Positions 62,734 to 64,000 of a DNA stretch of 64,000 nt are shown one piece after another. Under the pieces are notes generated by a model, which saw nothing but the letters and a program-made list of their open reading frames with translations, did no database searches and had not been told where the DNA came from. Position 1 is the first letter of the stretch. Each line of letters begins with the position of its first letter. The DNA comes from Bacteriovoracaceae bacterium (GTDB taxonomy: Bacteria; Bdellovibrionota; Bacteriovoracia; Bacteriovoracales; Bacteriovoracaceae): the NCBI GenBank assembly GCA_013141065.1, contig JABFRR010000018.1, forward strand, positions 37,793 to 101,792, given 5' to 3'. Position numbers and translations under genes: made by a program.

Positions 62734-62742
62734 GCGGAAAGC
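62734..62742 (+). repeat. 9-bp direct repeat, right side of ISAs1 element 1
   Basis: Second copy of GCGGAAAGC. It is immediately followed by the left end of ISAs1 element 2, so it also serves as that element's left flank. Confidence 0.85.
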
Positions 62743-64000
62743 CAGGGCCTACGCATCTAAATTCTATAATCTATCGGCTACTTACGGCCTAGCGTAAAGG
62801 CCTTTTATAATTTAATTGATAAGCTACTCATCAATTTTCATTTTTAATGGAGTTATTGGTGAGTAAAAAAGTTGTTAAAATTGAACCTGAATTCTTAGTA
62901 GACTTTCTTCAAGGTGTCAAAGATCCAAGAATCGATAGAACAAAAAAACATGAACTAATAGATATTTTGGTTATTGCAATTTGTGCAGTAATTTGCGGGG
63001 CGAAGTCATGGGTTGAAATAGAAGATTTTGGTGAAGCAAAACAAGAGTGGTTTTCAATTTATTTAAATTTAGAGAATGGAATTCCGTCCCACGATACATT
63101 CCGAAGATTGTTTATGATTTTAGATCCAGAAAAATTTTTAGAAGTTTTTATTAAGGGTAGTTGCTGTTACAAAAAATACTGATTTAAACAAATTTGTGTC
63201 GACGGAAAACGCCGAGAAGAAGTTTTGACAAAGGAAGGAAAAGTTCAGCAATTCATATGCTAAATGCGTGGTCTACCGGAGCAAAGTTTATCTCTTGGAT
63301 CAATGATATCTGATGGGGAATGAAATAAAAACCATTCCAAAACTTCTCGATCTTTTAGATATAAAGGTAGTTTGGTTTCAAAGATGACAGGTGCCAGAAG
63401 GAAATTGCGAAGAAAATAATTTCAAAAGAAGCAGATTATTTATTGGCATTAAAGGGGAATCTCAGCGAAGTTAGAAGAAAGAGAGTGAAAGAAAAAATTT
63501 GATTCAATTTCTAAGTCAGGACCAAAGCCATTTTTGATTGATGAATATGTTGAAGAAGGCGATAAAAACATGGTCGTTTTGAAAAAAAGAAAATGTCGAG
63601 TGATCACAAAAAAGATGTAAAGTCATTGGGAATAAATCCTCTAGATAACGGGCCATCGTTGAATTCGTTAATAGAAATTCAATCGCAACGAATAAACGCC
63701 ATAACAGGTGAAGTAAGCGAAGAAAAACGTTATTACATTTCCAGCGCCAATGAAGATGCAAAATATTTTAATGTCGACTAAATTACATTGGGAAGTAGAA
63801 AATAAACTTCATTGGCAATTGGATGTAACATTTAAAGAAGATGATTGTCGTTGCAATATCGGATATAGTGCTCAGAATTTTGCTATGCTAAGGCAGTTTG
63901 CTCTAAATTTAATCAAGCAAGAACCGACTAAAAATCAGTACAAAGAAAACAACAAAAAATTGCAGGCTGGGTTGAAGAGTATTTATTAGAAATTCTATTA
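62743..64000 (+). mobile_element. ISAs1-family element 2, degenerate, runs off the window
   Basis: The left end CAGGGCCTACGCATCTAAAT resembles the end of element 1, and the leader carries a similar GGCTACTTACGGCC stretch. The transposase is broken by stops and frame changes. The right end lies outside the window. Confidence 0.82.
62859..64000 (+). pseudogene. ISAs1-family transposase, fragmented
   Basis: The first part from GTG 62859 (GGAG upstream; an in-frame ATG lies at 62847) reads FLVDFLQGVKDPRIDRTKKH and ICAVICGAKSWVEIEDFG, and stops at 63182. Further pieces in other frames match the body and end of the family (ICVDGK, INAITGEVSEEKRYYISSAN, HWEVENKLHWQLDVTFKEDD, and an end like WVEEYLLEIL). 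At least four frame changes separate them. It is a relative, not a copy, of the neighbour, since many residues differ. Confidence 0.85.

Overview
The window is AT-rich DNA from a Gram-negative bacterium. It has an LPS transport pair (LptC/LptA and LptB), outer-membrane beta-barrels, lipoproteins, a TolC-type tripartite pump and sigma-54. The order rpsF-rpsR, DUF2232, rplI, dnaB, the lptB-rpoN-hpf cluster and many small secreted hydrolases resemble the Bdellovibrionota (Bdellovibrio/Bacteriovorax-type delta-proteobacteria). The taxon is an inference from gene content; no rRNA or tRNA gene was recognised.

Bases 1-47,000 are mostly core chromosome. They hold a ribosomal/replication cluster in which S6 and S18 are one fused protein behind a leader that can pair with its own ribosome binding site; a chorismate-using enzyme; an RluA pseudouridine synthase; a WYL regulator; an IS5-type element beside a frameshifted exported protein; an AlkB-like demethylase and methyltransferases; Kup; family B DNA polymerase; YihY and YggT membrane proteins; an FtsB-like protein; AspS; a ZIP transporter and Dps; MutS; a fused LptC/LptA with LptB, RpoN and HPF; a secreted 5'-nucleotidase and a secreted metalloprotease; ClpS-ClpA; a 52-residue Lys/Ala histone-like protein; MiaB; and envelope proteins.

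Bases 47,240-55,320 are an accessory island. It holds a two-HTH regulator with an exact 84-bp internal duplication, then a large tail-fibre-like lipoprotein gene. That gene has an eight-unit CACT repeat near its start and ends in a DUF1566/Lcl C-type-lectin domain. The last 40 codons have the signature of a diversity-generating retroelement (DGR) variable repeat. A hairpin/terminator and a truncated avd-like gene follow. The fibre gene carries several single-base frameshifts, and no reverse transcriptase or template repeat is in the window. An IS110-family element with a highly structured leader and an IS4-family element fill the place where the rest of a DGR might have been. This damaged DGR locus, with two separate variation mechanisms on one surface protein, is the most interesting part of the window.

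Bases 55,440-61,370 are an intact RND efflux operon (adaptor, permease, TolC) with an SRAP/YedK DNA-crosslink protein gene at its end. The window closes with two related ISAs1 elements in tandem. The first is intact and bounded by a 9-bp direct repeat; the second is broken and runs off the right edge.
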